Positions 6,385 to 7,604 of a stretch of DNA of 7,604 bases are shown one piece after another. A program made the position numbers and the translations under genes. Source of the DNA: Limnochordia bacterium. Its GTDB lineage: Bacteria; Bacillota; Limnochordia; Darwinibacteriales; DTU012. How positions within the stretch are numbered: position 1 is the stretch's first letter; each line of letters opens with the position of its first letter. The notes beneath the pieces are model-generated. The model saw only the letters and a list, made by a program, of their open reading frames with translations, had not been told where the DNA came from and did no database searches. The stretch spans positions 1 to 7,604 of the forward strand of contig SKHL01000008.1 of NCBI GenBank assembly GCA_007116995.1, in the 5' to 3' direction.

Positions 6385-6406
6385 AACCAATAGATGGATC
6401 TAACAA

Positions 6407-6431
6407 TGGGGTAGGCACAAAGCCTACCCCA
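6407..6431 (-). terminator. Hairpin between the NifU-like gene and queG, probable weak terminator
   Basis: GGGGTAGGC and GCCTACCCC form a perfect nine-pair stem (ten with the outer A-T) around a five-base loop, 15 bases past the stop of the NifU-like gene. On the minus strand it is followed by ATTGTTAG, only a weak T-tract. It could end transcription or reduce it before queG; the plus-strand side has no T-run. Confidence 0.5.
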
Positions 6432-6445
6432 AAGAAATGTGTGTA

Positions 6446-6679
6446 TTACTGTGCAGCCTCCACAGATTCAATTTCTGGAATTTCTTGTTTCACAATGCGT
6501 TCGATCCCATTCTTTAATGTCATTTGTGACATTGGGCACCCGGCGCATGCTCCGGTGAGACGTACGGTTACTACATTGCTATCATCTACGTCGACTAACT
6601 CCACGTCACCACCATCACCTTGAATGGCTGGACGGATTTTTTCAAGCACATCCTGCACTCTTTCTTTAATTGACTTCAA
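6446..6679 (-). CDS. NifU C-terminal domain-type Fe-S scaffold protein
   Basis: Small 77-residue cytoplasmic protein consisting only of the NifU C-terminal (Nfu) domain, which holds a [4Fe-4S] cluster between subunits and passes it to target enzymes. The family signature GDGGDVELVDVD (21-32) and GACAGCPMSQMTLKNGIE (43-60) with C45-x2-C48 is complete. Length is normal for the stand-alone Firmicute form. The start is TTG at 6679, nine bases after a full AGGAGG; the first residues KSIKERVQDVLEKIRPAIQ align with the family start. It lies upstream of queG, an enzyme with two [4Fe-4S] clusters, on the same strand with a hairpin between them. A sound promoter lies upstream. Confidence 0.94.
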   Translation of the reverse strand: MKSIKERVQDVLEKIRPAIQGDGGDVELVDVDDSNVVTVRLTGACAGCPMSQMTLKNGIERIVKQEIPEIESVEAAQ

Positions 6680-6686
6680 AGAAAGA

Positions 6687-6694
6687 CACCTCCT
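6687..6694 (-). promoter_or_regulatory. Ribosome binding site for the TTG start of the NifU-like gene
   Basis: AGGAGGTG on the minus strand, a full match to the anti-Shine-Dalgarno complement, begins 15 bases before the TTG at 6679. Confidence 0.75.
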
Positions 6695-6714
6695 CTTTGT
6701 TAAGTATAGTTATC

Positions 6715-6743
6715 AGTATACACCTTTTAGCTAGTATTTACAA
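6715..6743 (-). promoter_or_regulatory. Candidate sigma-A promoter for the NifU-like gene
   Basis: On the minus strand, TTGTAA (6738-6743) and TATACT (6715-6720) are separated by exactly 17 bases and lie about 36 bases before the start. The -10 matches five of six consensus positions. Confidence 0.55.
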
Positions 6744-6754
6744 CCTGTGTGGGG

Positions 6755-6760
6755 TATACT
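6755..6760 (+). promoter_or_regulatory. Possible -10 element for the sugar isomerase-like gene
   Basis: TATACT lies 33 bases before the start at 6794, but no convincing -35 is seen at 16-18 bases upstream. It is the mirror image of the -10 of the divergent NifU-like gene. Confidence 0.25.
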
Positions 6761-6793
6761 AACCAAAATAATATGCTATGAGGAGAAAACGGT

Positions 6794-7604
6794 ATGCAGT
6801 GGCAACCCTATTTTAAATTAGGAATTATCCATTATATGCTATATCCAAAGTCTATGGAAGGAGAGGTGGATCTACTCTCCACAATAGAAGAAATTGCCCT
6901 AGATCCATATTTTAGTGTGGTGGAGATTGCTCCAGTGATGGATGAGACGCAAGCAAAACAGATCCACAAGCTAGCGGAAGCGACTGCTTTAAGGATTATC
7001 TATAGTGCTCAACTCTTAATCTTGCGGGAAAAACTGAATTTGGCTTCTCTAGATAAATCGGTGAGATTGCGGAGTATTAATCGATTAAAGGAAGCAGTAG
7101 ATCAGGCCTATGCCATGGAGGCATCAAATTTTGTGCTAATGGATGGGTATCACTCTAATCCTCCGGACAACCAGTCTAGCCAGGCTAAGTCGCATCTAAT
7201 CGAAAGCCTACATGAGATTTGTGCTTATGCTCAGTCCCAGGGTGGTATGGGAGTCAATTTAGAAACCTATGATCGCAATATTGAAAAGCGATGTATCTTA
7301 GGTCCGACAGAACTAGCCGTGGAGGTGCTGCAGCAGATCAAGTCCGATCATTGCTGCCTCGGGCTTACCTTAGACCTAACTCATCTGGCATTGCTTGGCG
7401 AAGATTACGATCAAGCACTAACAAAGGCTATGCCTATTCTAACCCATCTTCATCTAGGAAACTGCATTCGTAAGAAGGGTACCCAACTGTATGGAGATAC
7501 CCATCCGCGCTTTTCCGTGCTCGATTCCGATAATGATGTTCATGTGCTGACCCGGATACTCCGCACCTTGCTAGAAATTGGGTTTGTCCGAAAATATAAC
7601 CCAG
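6794..7604 (+). CDS. Sugar phosphate isomerase/epimerase-like TIM-barrel protein (3' end outside window)
   Basis: Open frame from ATG 6794, eight bases after AGGAG, running off the right edge after 270 complete codons. It matches the xylose isomerase-like TIM-barrel family (sugar phosphate isomerases, epimerases and endonuclease IV-like). Candidate metal ligands are spaced as in this fold: E44 at the end of an early strand (VVEIAP), E157 (VNLETYD), D194 and H197 (LDLTHLALLG), H218/H220 (LTHLHLGNC), D235 and H237 (GDTHPRF). The last acidic ligand would lie beyond the window. Family members usually have 260-300 residues, so little is missing. No signal peptide. The substrate cannot be told and no sugar pathway genes are visible nearby. 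It is transcribed away from the NifU-like gene. Confidence 0.8.
   Translation, partial: MQWQPYFKLGIIHYMLYPKSMEGEVDLLSTIEEIALDPYFSVVEIAPVMDETQAKQIHKLAEATALRIIYSAQLLILREKLNLASLDKSVRLRSINRLKEAVDQAYAMEASNFVLMDGYHSNPPDNQSSQAKSHLIESLHEICAYAQSQGGMGVNLETYDRNIEKRCILGPTELAVEVLQQIKSDHCCLGLTLDLTHLALLGEDYDQALTKAMPILTHLHLGNCIRKKGTQLYGDTHPRFSVLDSDNDVHVLTRILRTLLEIGFVRKYNP

Noticed and set aside
6441..6623. Plus-strand 60-codon frame
   Set aside because: Antisense to the NifU-like gene.
7291..7473. Plus-strand 60-codon frame
   Set aside because: Alternate frame inside the sugar isomerase-like gene.

Overview
The window looks like chromosomal DNA from a low-to-moderate GC, Gram-positive-type anaerobe, most likely a clostridial (Peptococcaceae-like) Firmicute. 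This rests on strong AGGAGG-type ribosome sites, three TTG starts, the gene families present and tightly packed short operons. It is an inference from style and content, not a species identification.

Layout. (1) Positions 42-2014, minus strand: a two-gene unit. The upstream gene encodes a small membrane protein with an N-terminal RING/zinc-ribbon-like cysteine cluster, one membrane helix and a much shortened extracellular solute-binding-like region. It is followed, 11 bases on, by a family 4 glycosyltransferase resembling diacylglycerol glucosyltransferases. (2) Positions 2138-5114, plus strand, divergent from the first unit: rnhA (RNase HI), an unrecognised 452-residue helical protein with HEAT-like character, and tyrA (prephenate dehydrogenase with a C-terminal ACT domain). 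(3) Positions 5124-5296, plus strand: a short degenerate remnant that reads as an internally deleted group II intron. It has a piece of the intron reverse transcriptase, then a domain V-like hairpin, then a domain VI-like hairpin with a bulged A seven bases from an AT 3' end. (4) Positions 5284-6679, minus strand: queG (epoxyqueuosine reductase) and, upstream of it, a small NifU-type Fe-S scaffold gene, separated by a strong hairpin. The last three codons and the stop of queG lie inside the intron remnant. (5) From 6794 to the right edge, plus strand: the start of a sugar phosphate isomerase/epimerase-like TIM-barrel protein, cut off by the window end.

How the parts relate. Most genes are housekeeping: R-loop and primer removal (rnhA), tyrosine synthesis (tyrA), tRNA queuosine (queG) and Fe-S assembly (nfu). 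The NifU-like scaffold beside an enzyme with two [4Fe-4S] clusters is a sensible pairing. No defence island, CRISPR array, rRNA or tRNA was seen. The most unusual items are the eroded group II intron at the tyrA/queG convergence, which appears to have rewritten the queG C-terminus, and the RING-like/membrane/mini-solute-binding chimera next to the glycosyltransferase. No stretch longer than 300 bases lacks a gene.
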